Source: Amylostereum areolatum
Lineage: Eukaryota > Basidiomycota > Agaricomycetes > Russulales > Stereaceae
Direction: 5' to 3'
DNA length: 64,000 nucleotides
Assembly (NCBI GenBank): GCA_012932865.1
Contig: SAXG01000042.1
Coordinates: 186,001 to 250,000 of the forward strand
Below, piece by piece: positions 21,897 to 33,231 of the stretch (the first letter of the stretch is position 1; each line of letters starts with the position of its first letter). The notes below the pieces were generated by a model. The model did not search any database. It was not told the DNA's origin and was given only the letters and a program-made list of their open reading frames with translations. Made by a program: the position numbers and the translations under genes.

Positions 21897-23362
21897 ATGA
21901 TGCCCATCCACACGCCGGCCCCGTACATATGTCCCACCAAGTCGGTCGGTCTGCGCTTCCAACCACGTCCTATGGTGAGTTATTCCCGCCTCAACTCCCT
22001 CCTCGACCCATCCTCATTCCAATCAACCACCCCCACGCCATCTCTAGTCCCCACCCGCTCTCGAGGCGTGCCGCCAAAAGCATTGGAACGAGTTGGAATG
22101 GCCCTGGCTTGCAGAGCAGTGGCAGAGTCAGAGCGTGGCGGCGTTCCTCGTCTTCGACCACAAAGGCCGCAGTCAGTTCTCCCTCCGCGCCCCCACCACT
22201 CTCCATGCTAACTCAACAACTTCGTCCAGTCGCTCACGGCAACTTGTCCAGGGCCGCCCAGGCCGTCGCGGCGGACTATCTCAAAACATTTCACGACCCG
22301 TTCCCAGAGGAGACTGACGCATCTTACGCCGCGCGCTGTGTCGGTAAGGCGGGGGTGACGCGTCGCCCGCCAGAGACTGCGGCAGAGTGCACCGCACGCC
22401 TTGAGCTGGTGACCTCGGTGCGTCGCGGTCCCACGTCTCGCGACCTTATTCCCTGACCGTACATTTCTACGCAGCGAATCCTTTCCTTGTTCAAACGACT
22501 GAGCCCCGGCAACGCTCGGCAGGGAGGCAAAGCCCTTGCCCCCATCGCCCCCATTGCCTCGCAACCCTCCCGCCGTAAGCGTCCCCGCAAGCCCAGCCCC
22601 TTTACCATCTTCCGCGGAGATCCCGAGCAGTGTCCTGCCCGCCTTCCAGGTGAGGACGTCGGCCCCTGGATGCACCGGGTCGGCCTGGCCTTCCAGGCTC
22701 TTCCTCCGGAACGCGTGGAGTTGCTTCAGCAGGAAGCAACTCTCGCCCACCAAGCTACTCTCGCCGCCACTGTCGTCGCGCCTGATAACGACGCCGCTGG
22801 ACCTGTTGAAGAACCACCAGCCTCGAGCCCAGGCGCCCCGCCCCCGGCTCCACTCCAGGACGAAGGGGCGGCGGCTGTTCGCCAAAGTCAAGCATCCTTG
22901 CGGGAGTTCACTCGAGGCCTGTGAGCCGCCTTTCCCTATCTCGCACTTCGTCCTTCACTCACGGCGCCCTTGCAGCAAGGCGGCGGCCCTCCCGCAGGAG
23001 CTAAAAGATCGCTCTGCCCACTACGTGGCCGAGACCGATTGGGCCAACGTCATCTTCGCTGGGGGGCTGGATATACGCGGCAACGTCGACTGGGAAATGT
23101 TCGTATTTCATCGCCCTGGTTCGCCTTCAGACTGGCCAGCTCACCATTTTGCAGAGTCTCCTCGGGGAAGACGCCCTCGGGCCACAACTTCATTCAATTC
23201 CTGGAGCACCGGCTCAAGCTCGAGGACGGCTACATTGGAACCTGCTGGGCCGACTTCATCAACGTATTGTTTCCCGGTGCGCCCCTCCTCCACCACCACC
23301 GTCTGATCCCCGCGGCCTGACGTACAACGACCTTTAGACCTCAGCCAGCCTGACCTCGCGCC
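21897..23362 (+). pseudogene. Unknown multi-exon gene, 5' part, cut by Element 2
   Basis: Protein family not recognised. Exons chained by eye: 21897-21975 (start MMPIHTPAPYICPT; GTGAGT donor), about 22049-22169 (EWPWLAEQWQSQSVAAFLVFD), about 22229-22417 (ADYLKTFHDPFPEET), about 22474-22920 (basic SRRKRPRKPS then FRGDPEQCPARLPGEDVGPWMHRVGLAFQALPP), about 22976-23099 (HYVAETDWANVIFAGGLDIRG), 23157-23273 (FIQFLEHRLKLEDGYIGTCW, ADFINVLFP), then DLSQPDLA, where the reading frame meets the retrotransposon at 23362. The frame resumes on the far side of Element 2 at 30462. Before insertion this was one coding exon, so the gene is disrupted in this haplotype. Confidence 0.5.
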
Positions 23363-23783
23363 TGTCAGAAACGCAGTTTATGAGACCGATGAACCGCCTA
23401 AGTCGCGACGATGGGAGGAGCGAGAAGAAAAGTAGATTCGAGAGTGCCGGGGTCTAGGGTAGTGCAACGTGCGCTACAGTACCGTATGACGAGATGGACA
23501 GTCTGAGGAAAAGGGAAAAGGGATACTGTCCTTATATACAAGTGGGAACGATGGTGCGATGCGATGCGATAGTGGTGCGAGCGGGGGGAACAATAAGAAA
23601 GGAGTCATGGGGAGGAGGGCGGGAGTCCGGAGCAATGATGTCATAGATAAGGATACGGAACACCGTTCGGAAGTCCGGGCAGTGACGTCGTTGGAGCATG
23701 TGATGCGAAGGAAAGTCATGTGCCGTGACGCGTCGCGTGTACAAGGTCTGCAAACGAAGAAAGAAATGGAGCGATCCGTGACA
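23363..23783 (-). repeat. 3' LTR of Element 2
   Basis: 421 bp; nearly identical to 30041-30461. The site corresponding to the upstream ATG of the other LTR reads CG instead of CA here. Confidence 0.95.
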
Positions 23784-26700
23784 TTACCCCCCCTTTAAGA
23801 CGCGCTTTCGCCTGGAGCGCGATGTCATCTGCAAGGGTGGATGCGAGAAAATCGTCAAAGGAGATGCCGAGGGAACGCACGGGGCGGGGCGCGTTTGGAT
23901 GGCACTTGTGGAAAGCGTCAATCATGTCGGTAACCTTTGAGAGCGACGAACGCGGGAGCCAGGTGTTTTCGGAGTCGGGATAGCCGGCCCACTTGACGAG
24001 GTACTGAATACCTTTCTTGTTACGAGTTGGTTTAGAGTCGACAATGTCTTCAACGTCGTATTCTTCTTCATCGTCGATGAGGTCTGGTGGCGGCTGTTCA
24101 TAATTTGGCCCGTGAGCGGCTGTCTCCTTGTACGCGGTGAGCAGCGAGGCATGGAAGACTGGATGGATTCGCCACGTCTTCGGCAGCTTCAAGCGGTAGT
24201 TGACTGGGCTGATGACGTCAATGATTTCGAAGGGTCCAAATCGTTTGGCAGCAAGCTTAGCTTTCGGTCTCGTCGTCTTCAGGTTTTTGCCTTCGAGCCA
24301 TACTTTGTCTCCGACGGCAAACTGCGTTGATTCGCTGACCGTGTCGCCATTGTAGTGCTTCATCAAGTCTGATGCGAGGGCAAGGCTGGCCTTGATCTCC
24401 TGTCGGACTTCTTCAAGTTGACGGAGGCGTTCTTCAACTGCAGGGACCTTTGAGGACGGGTTTACGGAGGGGTACATTTTCGGGAGGAAGCCGTAGAGGA
24501 CTTCAAAGGGAGCCTTTCCAGTAGCTGCATGGGTGCGAGAGTTGTGAGAAAACTCGAAGAAGGGTAACCACTTCACCCAGTCGTCTTGACGGTAGTTGCA
24601 GAATACTCGCAGGAACTGCTCGAGGTTCTGGTTCTCGCGTTCGGTTTGGCCGTCTGTCTGTGGGTGATACGCTGTGCTGAGGGCGGACTTGATCCCGAGC
24701 TTCTCGTTGAGTGTACGCATCACCTGTCCAGCAAATTGGGGTCCACGATCCGAGATGATCTTGTCTGCTAAGCCATAGTGTCGGTATACCTTGTCGAAGA
24801 GAATGTCGGCCGTGCCATCACTGGTGATCTTCGTTGTACATGGGGTGGTAACCACCATCTTGGTGAGGCGATCGACCACGACATTGACGGCGTTATAGCC
24901 TTCGCAGTCAGGGAGTTCGACGATGAAGTCGGTGGAGATGACGCCAAATGGTCGATCGGGTACTTCGTTTGGGATCATGTCGACGTGGGGTCGGCTGCTC
25001 TGTGTCTTCGTCGACTGGCAGGTTGCGCATCCTGCTACAAAGTCGCGGACAAAGACAGACATGCCAGGCCACCAATATTCACGACTCACAAGCTCGTAAG
25101 TCTTGAAGCGACCGGGGTGTCCAGCCAGGGGCGATTCATGGTACATTTTGACAATGTCGCGTCGCAACTCGTCGTCTGCAGGGACATATACCTTTCCTCT
25201 AAACAGGACCAGGCCTTCTTCGTAGTTCCACTCTTGAAGGTTCTTGACGAGTGTACGTGGTCCGTTTCGTAAGATGGCGTCCAGGGCTTGAACGACCTCG
25301 ATGTCCTTGGTTTTGCAGTCGCGGATACGTCGTCGGAGTTCGACATCACCGAGGGAGGTTACTGCTCCTGGCCTTGTTGCGCGTACTTGGAAGTACTTGG
25401 GGTCAAGCAAGACGCGCTCCTTGTTGTCGTTTTCAACACCATCCTTGTGATCGGGTCGTCGAGACATTGGATCCGGGCGGTGGGAAATTCCTGGTTTATG
25501 GACGAGCGAGAAGTCAAATCGAGTGAGGAATAGAGCCCAACGTGCCTGTCGGCGGCTCAGCTTCTGTGCCGTCTTGAAGTGCTCCAGGTTCTTGTGATCT
25601 GTCCAGATTTCGACGGTGTCGGGGGCGCCTTCGAGGTAGTGGCGCCAGGCTTCAAGCGCACGGATGATCGCAAGTAGCTCCTTGTCGTAGATGTCGTAGT
25701 TCCGTTCCGGTTCTGATAGGGCCTTGGACAGATACGCCACTGGATGCCAGTGACCGTCATCGCCTTTCTGCGAGAGTATACCTCCAGTAGCAAAGTCCGA
25801 GGCATCGACTTCAACGAGGTAAGGCTTCTTTGGGTCAGGCATGACCAAGACGGGGGAGGAAGTAAACGCAGCTTTCAGTGCGTCAAACGCAGTTTGGCAG
25901 TCCGCCGACCAGTCCCATGTGCAGTCCTTCTTTGTCAGGTCAAATAGGGGTCGTGCAACCTTGGAGAAGTCCTTGATGAAACGTCGGTAGAAGTTGCCAA
26001 AGCCGAGGAAGGATTGCACATCTTTGACCGTTCGTGGTATCGGCCAGTCCTGAATACCTGCTACCTTGACGGGGTCCATAGCGATCTTGTCGTGCGAGAT
26101 GATGAGTCCGAGGTATTCGACAGAGTCTTGCTCAAAGACGCATTTCTCCGGTTTGAGGAAGAGGTCGTTGTCTTGCAAACGCTGCTAGAACCTGCCGCAC
26201 TATGGCACGGTGTTCGTCCATGGTGCGGGTGAACACCAAGATGTCGTCCATGTAGATGATGACCTTGCCCGAGTCGATGAGATCCTTGAACAGTTCATTC
26301 ATCATTGCCTGAAACGTCGCAGGGGAGTTCATAAGCCCGAAAAACATCACCGTAGGTTCGAAGAGACCGCGATTCGTCTTGAACGCAGCCTTCCACTCGT
26401 CGCCTTCCTTGATGCGGACATTGTTGTAGCCCCAGCGGACATCCATCTTGGAGAAGATCTTTGCACCTTTGAGACGGTCGACAATTTCAGAGATCAGTGG
26501 CAAGGGGTATTCGTTCTTGACAGTGCCCTTGTTTAGTTCTCGATAGTCCTGTACGGGACGCAGCTTTCCATCCTTTTTCTTCACAAAGAAGAACGGACTC
26601 GCCTGAGGTGACTTCGATGGGCGGATATAGCCCTTCTTCAGGTGGTCGTCGAGGAAGGTGTCGAGTTCGATCTGCTCGGAAGGTGAGAGGGGGTAGATCT

Positions 26701-27812
26701 TGCACGGTTTGGGTTCAAAGCCGTCTTTCATGTCGATAGCATGGTCCCATGGCCGTCGGTCAGGAAGTCGCTCGGAGGTTTTCTTGTCGAATACAGGCGC
26801 AAAGTCGCGGTACGGCGGGGGGACTAAGTCTTCAAAGGTTTGCGGGTGTGCGTTCTCTTTTGAATGCTCTGCAAGCTCCTGCGCTTTTGTAAAGCCCTGC
26901 GCGGATAGGTACTGCATCTGGATTAGGACCGTCGGTTTCAGGGAGGATTCCGGCGTGGCGTAGTCCATTGATCTCCCAGTCTCGGAATACCATGGGCCGC
27001 TCGTCGTCGTCTTCAGTGCAGAGTCGTGCGGGTAGAGGGGAGCGATGGACCGTGCGGACGCGAACACCTTTGACTCTGCGTGCAGGAATAACATAAGTGG
27101 GGACTGGGGTCCAGGACACATATGTCGGCTCTGGGAAGGGATCGTCCAAAACGAGAGGTGTCCTCGGGGTTTTACCTGCTTCAACCTTACGCTGTGATTG
27201 GACCGATGATGGTCTCCGTGGCTTGGTTGCGAGGTTTGTCACAGGAGGTTTGGACAGAGTGCATGAGGGGGGGCAGCGGAGCATGTCAACACGGTCTCGT
27301 TGCCAGTCTATGGTGGGATTGTGCTCATCGAGCCAGTCTGTTCCAAGGATCATGTCATGATCGCCGATGTCGGTGATGAAGAACTCAGCTTCTTCCTCAT
27401 GGTACGCCTTTGAATCTTGCGAGTATATCCGGATCCGCTGGGTCGTTGTGTCGCGTACCCAGCCCATGATGTTCTCGGTGCCGTCCACATTACGCACGGG
27501 GAACGGGTTTTCTAGTTTTCTTGTGGTAAGCTTCTTGCGTTCAACGAAGCTTCGGTTCAGGATAATTCCTTCTGCGCCAGCTATCAAGCAGCGCGTCTGC
27601 GTCGATTTCTCTTTTGGTAACTCGTCCGATCAGCTTGACTTTGAGCGTGATCGATGGTGTTTGCCTGTTCTTGGTGACAGTAGACAGATACAAACACGGG
27701 GGATACGATTGCTCACAGGTATGCATGGATGATAATACAGCGAAACGATTCGACGATGATACCAAAAGTCCTTTGCCTCCACCAGACGACGCGACTGGGG
27801 GGCGTTTCAAAA
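23716..27812 (-). pseudogene. p: Pol of Element 2, with three frame breaks
   Basis: Polyprotein read in the -1 frame relative to gag. The protease DSG motif at about 27575-27595 is itself broken by an extra base (position 27579). A second shift lies in the linker to RT (about 26900-27000). RT shows VQDYRELN (about 26540), [17 protein letters not shown] and YMDD (about 26245). A third shift near 26173 (extra T in a T run) separates RT from RNase H. RNase H carries VDASDFATGG. Integrase has HESPLAGHPG ... CATCQ, the DDE residues (STDFIVEL, SDRGPQF, DGQTERENQ) and the KRFGPFEI module. A chromodomain (YLVKWAGYPDSENTW, about 23975-24020) follows. The frame runs past the polypurine tract into the LTR and stops at 23716. 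Confidence 0.9.
23787..23796 (-). other. Polypurine tract of Element 2
   Basis: Minus-strand AAAGGGGGGG, 3 nt from the 3' LTR. It lies inside the last codons of pol. Confidence 0.75.
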
Positions 27813-27816
27813 ATCC
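27807..27816 (-). promoter_or_regulatory. Candidate -1 frameshift site gag-pol (Element 2)
   Basis: Minus strand GGATTTT (27816-27810) read G-GAT-TTT and directly followed by gag TGA (27809-27807); pol continues in the -1 frame. G-GAT-TTN is the class of site established at the pro-pol junction of mouse mammary tumour virus (G GAU UUA). Confidence 0.6.
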
Positions 27817-28832
27817 TGCGATTCCAGGATGTCCTTCAACAGCGCTACTGCCTGCTCCTTGCCTTCCGCGTCCAGATCCTTCAGCTGGCGAGTGATCGCC
27901 GCGATGGTTTTGGATGGGTCGGGAGCTGCTTTCGCAGTGGACGGAGCCGTGTTCGTCGGCAGGGGAGGGGCCTTGGACCCAGTCTCTACTGCGCCCACCC
28001 GTCGCGCGCTCGAGTCGCGGTTGGGGCAGTCGCGAGAGACGTGACCGGCTTGTCGACACATGAAGCACTTGCCTTCACGCATCATCTTTGCGCGCTCGTC
28101 GTCCGTCAGCTTTGCAGGGCGGGTCGAGGTGTTGGTGAAGGCGCCGACTCGGCGCGACGAGGAGTCGTTGGTCGAACCGTTCGAGGTGAGCGCGACAGCC
28201 CCCTTGGACTGACTGCTCTTCCTCTCCGGGTTCTCTTCGAGCCACTGGTGGTTGATGCGGCGGGCGCGCTCCTTCCACTCCGCGAGCTTGGTGGGGAACG
28301 GGTACGACCGGGCCACCTGCTTGCCGAGGTCACGCTGAAGTCCCTTCTTGAAAAAGTGGATTAGCGCCTCGTCGTCGTACGCTGACATGGTTGCCAGCAT
28401 CTCAAACTCGGTGATAAAGTCAGTGACGTCCCGGGTGGTCATTGCGAGCTCGTTGATCTTACGCTGAGCCTCTATCTTCGGATCGACGGGCACGAAGTCT
28501 TTGCCAAACCTCTCGAAGAGCTCTTTGTAGGAGCTATAGTGGAGTGTTGGGGGCGTGGGGTCGAGGGTGTCGGCGTCTTCCTTCTCGTCTTCGTCGGCGA
28601 AGAGTTCCATGCGGCGATGCGTGGCCCAGGCTTTCTCCGTGTCGTCCTCCATCAGGCTGAGGAGGAGCATCATCTTGGCGTCATCTGTGGCATAAACATC
28701 CTTGTTAACGCGCAGGAACATGCGGAGCTCGAGGGAGAACCGGAGGGTGTCGCGTCTATCGCCTTTGAATGGCTTTGGCTTGGGGCCGATTTCCCGCTTG
28801 GAGACGGCAGGTTTGGATTCGGCGTCGGACAT
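27807..28832 (-). CDS. gag: Gag of Element 2
   Basis: Intact 341-residue Gag from the ATG at 28832 (MSDAESKPAV). The capsid-like region (KPFKGDRRDTLRFSLELRMFL through WKERARRINHQWLEEN) spans about residues 20-195. A CCHC knuckle CFMCRQAGHVSRDC lies near residue 260 (about 28030-28070). The C-terminal helix ends on GAT-TTT-TGA. Mid-size for Ty3/gypsy Gag. The frame is open upstream of the ATG through a region without any AUG, so a longer product is possible. Confidence 0.9.
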   Translation of the reverse strand: MSDAESKPAVSKREIGPKPKPFKGDRRDTLRFSLELRMFLRVNKDVYATDDAKMMLLLSLMEDDTEKAWATHRRMELFADEDEKEDADTLDPTPPTLHYSSYKELFERFGKDFVPVDPKIEAQRKINELAMTTRDVTDFITEFEMLATMSAYDDEALIHFFKKGLQRDLGKQVARSYPFPTKLAEWKERARRINHQWLEENPERKSSQSKGAVALTSNGSTNDSSSRRVGAFTNTSTRPAKLTDDERAKMMREGKCFMCRQAGHVSRDCPNRDSSARRVGAVETGSKAPPLPTNTAPSTAKAAPDPSKTIAAITRQLKDLDAEGKEQAVALLKDILESQDF

Positions 28833-30181
28833 CTTGTCGAAGGGGAGGGGGACGGTGAGGGATTGGGCGAGTTCTTGATCAAGGCGGCGTAGGGTTTCTC
28901 GTCGGTGTTCTTCTGCTTCTTCAACTTCGTCCTCAACTTGTTTTGCGACAAGGAAGTCGGCGGGGGTGAGGAATTGCTGGTTATGATGCCACGACCAGTG
29001 ATCTTGGACGGGACTGAACGAAGTGGGCTGCCACTCAACTACTGATCGTCCTGGGGTTCCGTTCTTGTTCCGTCTATAGGCGTACCACTTCCCAGTTGTG
29101 TCGTTGTGGTTGATCCCTTCTGGGACTTCGATTACAGTACGTCGACGGGGTGGGGGCGAGTTGGTCGGAGGGGGGTTCAGGAAGCGCTGTAGAACGTCCG
29201 CAGCGGTGGCAAAATCCGATTCTTCGACGTAGGGTTGTTCGTCGCGGTCGTCGAAGTACCAGTCTCGACGTTGCCGGTTTGGTTCGTCGTGCAGCCAACG
29301 TACGGATTCCTTAGTCTGCTGCGAGGTGAGGATATAGTATTCTTCGGGACAGTAGTCTCGAAAAACGCCTGGGGGGAGGTTCGGAGTGGGGGGACGAGGG
29401 GCTGTGGAGGACGTGATGATGGTCTAGAAGAAGTCCGCCGCGATGGGGCGACGGCCGAGGAGTTTCTTGGTGAGGTAGCCGGCTTTTACTGCCTGGCGGA
29501 TCTTATGTTCGTGGTGGCGGCGACGAAGGGTCTTACCCTTGATGGTGGGACGGAGGACTGGTGGCGGGGTGGATTCGGGGGTCCAGCGGTTAAACTGGGA
29601 GACGGAGGTGAAACTGGTTTGGAGGATCGGGTTGGGGGCGTCCTGGATGAGGTATGTGTGGTAGGTGGGGGCGTGGAGGGTGAATTCAAGGCGTTCGAGA
29701 TCTATGTTGATGCACGTAGTGATCCGGACGTATAGGGCGAGGACGACAGTACCGTGATCCTTGTGCCACCTCCACTCGAAGATGCGGAAGTTGAGGCCGT
29801 GCGCGGTCCAGGGATCTTTCTTGCAGAGGTTCTGTACGGGGACGAGGCAGTTGACGGTGACGGCGTCGGACCAAGGGTAGGGGAGTGGTGCGTCGTCACG
29901 GGGGGTGATCGGCTTTCCGTTGAACGGGAGGAAAACCGGTGCGTTCGGGAGGTCCGTGGTGGGAGTTTTTAACGTCGTAGAGACGGCAGAGGTAGATGGA
30001 GAGAGGGGTGCGAGGTAGGCGTAGGGGTAGACTGTCCAGGTGTCAGAAACGCAGTTTATGAGACCGATGAACCGCCTAAGTCGCGACGATGGGAGGAGCG
30101 AGAAGAAAGTAGATTCGAGAGTGCCGGGGTCTAGGGTAGTGCAACGTGCGCTACAGTACCATATGACGAGATGGACAGTCT
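28833..30181 (-). other. AUG-free open leader in frame with gag (Element 2)
   Basis: From the inferred transcription start (30181) to the gag ATG there is no ATG in any frame except one at 30160-30162, created by a CG-to-CA change absent from the other LTR. The gag frame is open from the LTR down to a TAG at 29424-29426, then open again to gag. A candidate 135-nt intron (29402-29536; GTAAGA donor, TCCTCCACAG acceptor; length divisible by three, phase kept) removes that TAG, leaving one continuous frame. The leader reads as protein (for example FEWRWHKDHGTVVLALYVRI; WYFDDRDEQPYVEESDF). No in-frame CTG, TTG or GTG occurs after the start site until gag. Its role is unknown; N-terminally extended Gag by non-AUG initiation is one option. 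Confidence 0.6.
30029..30038 (-). other. Primer-binding site of Element 2 (self-priming type)
   Basis: Minus-strand TGGACAGTCT, beginning 2 nt after the LTR, is exactly complementary to AGACTGTCCA (30181-30172) at the inferred mRNA start in the LTR. Confidence 0.7.
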
Positions 30182-30461
30182 GAGGAAAAGGGAAAAGGGA
30201 TACTGTCCTTATATACAAGTGGGAACGATGGTGCTATGTGATGCGATAGTGGTGCGAGCGGGGGGAACAATAAGAAAGGAGTCATGGGGAGGAGGGCGGG
30301 AGTCCGGAGCAATGATGTCATAGATAAGGATACGGAACACCGTTCGGAAGTCCGGGCAAGTGACGTCGTTGGAGCATGTGATGCGAAGGAAAGTCATGTG
30401 CCGTGACGCGTCGCGTGTACAAGGTCTGCAAACGAAGAAAGAAATGGAGCGATCCGTGACA
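30041..30461 (-). repeat. 5' LTR of Element 2
   Basis: 421 bp, followed by the target duplication GCGCC at 30462-30466. Confidence 0.95.
30172..30215 (-). promoter_or_regulatory. LTR promoter and self-primer of Element 2
   Basis: Minus-strand TATATAAGG (30215-30207). The A 34 nt downstream of the first T (30181) begins AGACTGTCCA, the complement of the primer-binding site. Spacing is identical to Element 1. Confidence 0.65.
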
Positions 30462-31235
30462 GCGCCAGACCCTCTTGCCACACCCCTAGCAGCGTCGGAA
30501 GAGCCAGAAGAGCAAACGGGTACAATGGAACTCGCCGCGACAGAGTCTGTCGACCCCCCAATGCAGTCCGTCGACGCCGCAACAGAACCCTTCGACGCCC
30601 CAGAGGAATATGGGTTCTCCTGGTCCCCCATTCCTCCGCGCCGATCGCCGCCTATTTCCCCTCTCGGGCTACCAGACAAGGGCTGTGACATCCTGACGGC
30701 GTCTCCACCACCGGCCTCGCGCACACCCAGCCCGCCAGCCCCGTCCACCCGCCCGCCCTCTCCGTTTCTTGCTGAGGAGGTAGGAGGAGGAACCACCTCT
30801 CCTCCAGCGCCGCCAACGCCGTTGCAGCACGACGCTCCCGCCGCCAAGACAGTGCGCCCAGCCGCGAAGATTGCAAAGAGTAGCGGCGCCGCCAAGACGC
30901 CCCAGGCGCGCTTGACCTCCACTGCCGCCATTACCCCGACCGTCCCCGCCCCACCCCAGGCGCCCGAGCGCGTGTCCCAAAGAGCGAAGAAGGGCAGCGC
31001 CCGTCAGCGCGGCGAAGATCTGTGAGTCCCCCTGCTGCATTCCCATTCATCCATTGACACACGCCCTCACTACAGACTTCACGCCTTTTTCTCGGACCCG
31101 GTCAAAGTCGCGGAAGCGGAGGCCCAGAAAGCTGCTCAGAGGAAAAAGAAAGCAGCCACCCCCCAAAACGCAGAAGGCGTAGCGCGTGGTGAATGTTTTC
31201 CGTTGCCGTTCCGTCGCCAGCTGGTTGGGTCATAG
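30462..31235 (+). pseudogene. Unknown multi-exon gene, 3' part beyond Element 2
   Basis: Continuation of the gene interrupted at 23362. The frame PDPLATPLAASEEPEEQ joins exactly across one copy of the target duplication. The rest is acidic then Pro/Ala-rich with SQRAKKGSARQR. A short intron (31023 to about 31075, GTGAGT...CTACAG) precedes the last exon, LHAFFSDPVKVAEAEAQ and a Lys/Arg-rich tail, stop at 31235. Low-complexity composition suggests a disordered, possibly nucleic-acid-binding tail. Confidence 0.5.
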
Positions 31236-31663
31236 GCACTGGGAGCTTTGTTTCTACGAGCGTGCCCGCGTAGGGGCTGGGTCTTACAGTACAAATTTCA
31301 TGTCAGAGAGGAATGGCGAGCGTCGGAGCCGAACCGTATCAACGGGGCGAATTGTCTCACCCACCCCCCTGCCAACTCTTCGTCCATCAGAAAATACCAT
31401 TGCATAGTTCGGGCGCGATGGCCCCTCAGGCTGGCGCCCTCCCACCACCCGTCCGTTGCTCCACCAACATTTCAACATCCTTCGCCAACGCCTCGGCGTC
31501 GATCTTCCTCGATCGCCCTCAACCTGGGCAACGCGCGACGCGGGTGGACCCTCCAGAGCTCTCCCAAAGCCCTTCGATATATTGCAAGTCGCCTCCACCA
31601 CCCACATGCAGGGGTCCACTCTCAACCGCCGCCCATAATTCCCTCCGTCGCCCCCCTCTCCCC

Positions 31664-33231
31664 ATGGCTAATTACACAAAGGAACTCAAGGCTGCTTGCG
31701 CTCTGGGTTCTGAAAGTCGAAAGCCACCCCCTCCCTCCTTGCCCTGTCCCGGGTGTCGCGGTGCTGTCAAGCTGCAGCTTGCTTACTGAAAAGGGATCGC
31801 AGGTCGCTGGCTCTCCATGGTGTGTATCACCCCCCCCCCCCCTCACCGTCTCCCTCTCTCACCCTCTACCCGCTAGTGTGACGAAAGTTCCCGTTGTGAA
31901 ACCACCCGCCAGCCAGTGCAGCCAGACGTTCCCAAATACCTCACTGAGGGCATAGAAGGCATCCGCTCCGTGACCAGCGCCGCGGAGCGGGTAAGGTTGT
32001 TGCGGAAGCTGAGAAACGAGGTTGGGGTGGCGGAGGGCAAGGTGAGCCGCTTCCATGACCTTTTTATGACCCGCTGCGAGCTCAGTCAGCCCCCACGCCG
32101 TCCCCAGCGAACAGTGTCGGCCACTTTCGCCTCTTCCTCACAGTCGATATACTTGTTGTCCGACGCAAGCTCCCCGCCGCCCAGCTCGCCGATTGCCCAT
32201 CCCTCACGGCGCACCTCGGCGACGCACATCAAGCTTGAGCCACCAAGCCCTCCCCAGAGACAGACGCCGGTGAGTGCGCTCTGCAGCAGAAGGTCTCGCA
32301 GGCTTTCTGAACTTCGGAAACAGGCGTGGGCGATTCTCCCATCTCGCAAGGCCCGCCAGCCCAGACATGACAAGGCGCGGGCGCTCAGCATACGTCAAAC
32401 GCAGTCCAGCCCAGGGCCCGAACTCGTCGTGAGCTCTATTTCACCTACCCACCCACCATTGAATATTGACTCGTCCATCGCAGCATGAGATCAGTGACTC
32501 TTCGGAAGATGAGCTTCCCAAAAAAATTCCCAAGCCTAACTTTGTGCGTCGTGTCTTTTCCAACCTCTCAAGCGGATGTTCTGACCTCTTCTCCCTGGAT
32601 CAGTTCATTGAAACCCACCGCGGGTATGCGAGCACATCGGCTGGGGGTTCCTCACCCATCTCCATTGATGACGCAAGTGGTTTTTATTTACCCGATGTTC
32701 GATTTTTGACCCATCGGCCAACGCAGGACGAAGAACAAGAAGAAGAACCCGTGAGTTTAACCAAGGACATACGCATCCGGATTTTCCACCATAACGGGGT
32801 GCGTCTGCCATTCCTCCACCTCCGCGGCAGTGCAGTTCTCATGCAATCTCCTTCAGATCCCAGGGCCTGCCCTCAAAGACTACGCCGTCGACGTTGACCG
32901 ACCCTTGGTCCTCTCGCAACATTCCCGCATCATGAAGAGGTTCGAACTCTCTCTTGCCAGTCGCTGGCAGAAGTGGCTGCCGGGACGCTCGGAGTGGGGG
33001 TCTTTCATTGGTGTGGGCGATCGGGTTTGGTTGGAAGAAGAGGAGACCACGGTTGTTGGCCGCGTCGAGGGCTGCACCTATTGCCCTGACCTCTGGGAGG
33101 AGCTGAAACTCATGGCCTCCCCACCTCGTCTTTCTGCGGGCAAGGCACTGTATGAGAAGGGTAAAAAACGCGCGGCGCCGGAGGTGGACTTTGCCCTCCA
33201 CGAAGCCGCGGCCAAACGCCGTCACATTTAG
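31664..33231 (+). CDS. Hypothetical multi-exon protein with Cys-rich start
   Basis: Not recognised. Exons by eye: 31664-about 31785 (MANYTKELKAACALG ... LPCPGCRGAVKLQL), about 31877-32041 (CDESSRCETT then a helix TSAAERVRLLRKLRNEVG), about 32143-32270 (Ser/Pro-rich with HIKLEP, a SUMO-consensus-like motif), about 32484-32750 (acidic EISDSSEDELPKK; QFIETHRGYAST), about 32861-33231 (RFELSLASRWQKWLPG, basic tail AAAKRRHI). The paired Cys clusters could bind zinc. It lies 162 bp upstream of the PIF1-like helicase gene on the same strand. Confidence 0.45.

Larger units (their letters stand above)
23363..30461 (-). mobile_element. Element 2: Ty3/gypsy chromovirus-type retrotransposon inside a coding exon
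   Basis: 7.1-kb element on the minus strand with 421-bp LTRs (ends TGTCA...TGACA) and a perfect 5-bp duplication GCGCC (23358-23362 and 30462-30466). Order along the minus strand: 5' LTR (30041-30461), self-primer site, long AUG-poor leader, gag (28832-27807), pol ending in a chromodomain, polypurine tract, 3' LTR. LTRs differ at about three bases and two single-base indels, so insertion is fairly recent. At least three frame breaks in pol (27579, about 26900-27000, about 26173) make this copy defective. Confidence 0.95.

Noticed and set aside
23110..23340. Frameshift in the unknown gene before Element 2
   Set aside because: An intron with GTTCGT donor and CCATTTTGCAG acceptor joins the two frames in phase, so no indel is needed.
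29424..30218. Stand-alone 264-aa gene upstream of Element 2 gag
   Set aside because: It begins inside the LTR before the inferred mRNA start, has no ATG, and is in the same frame as gag; treated as leader.
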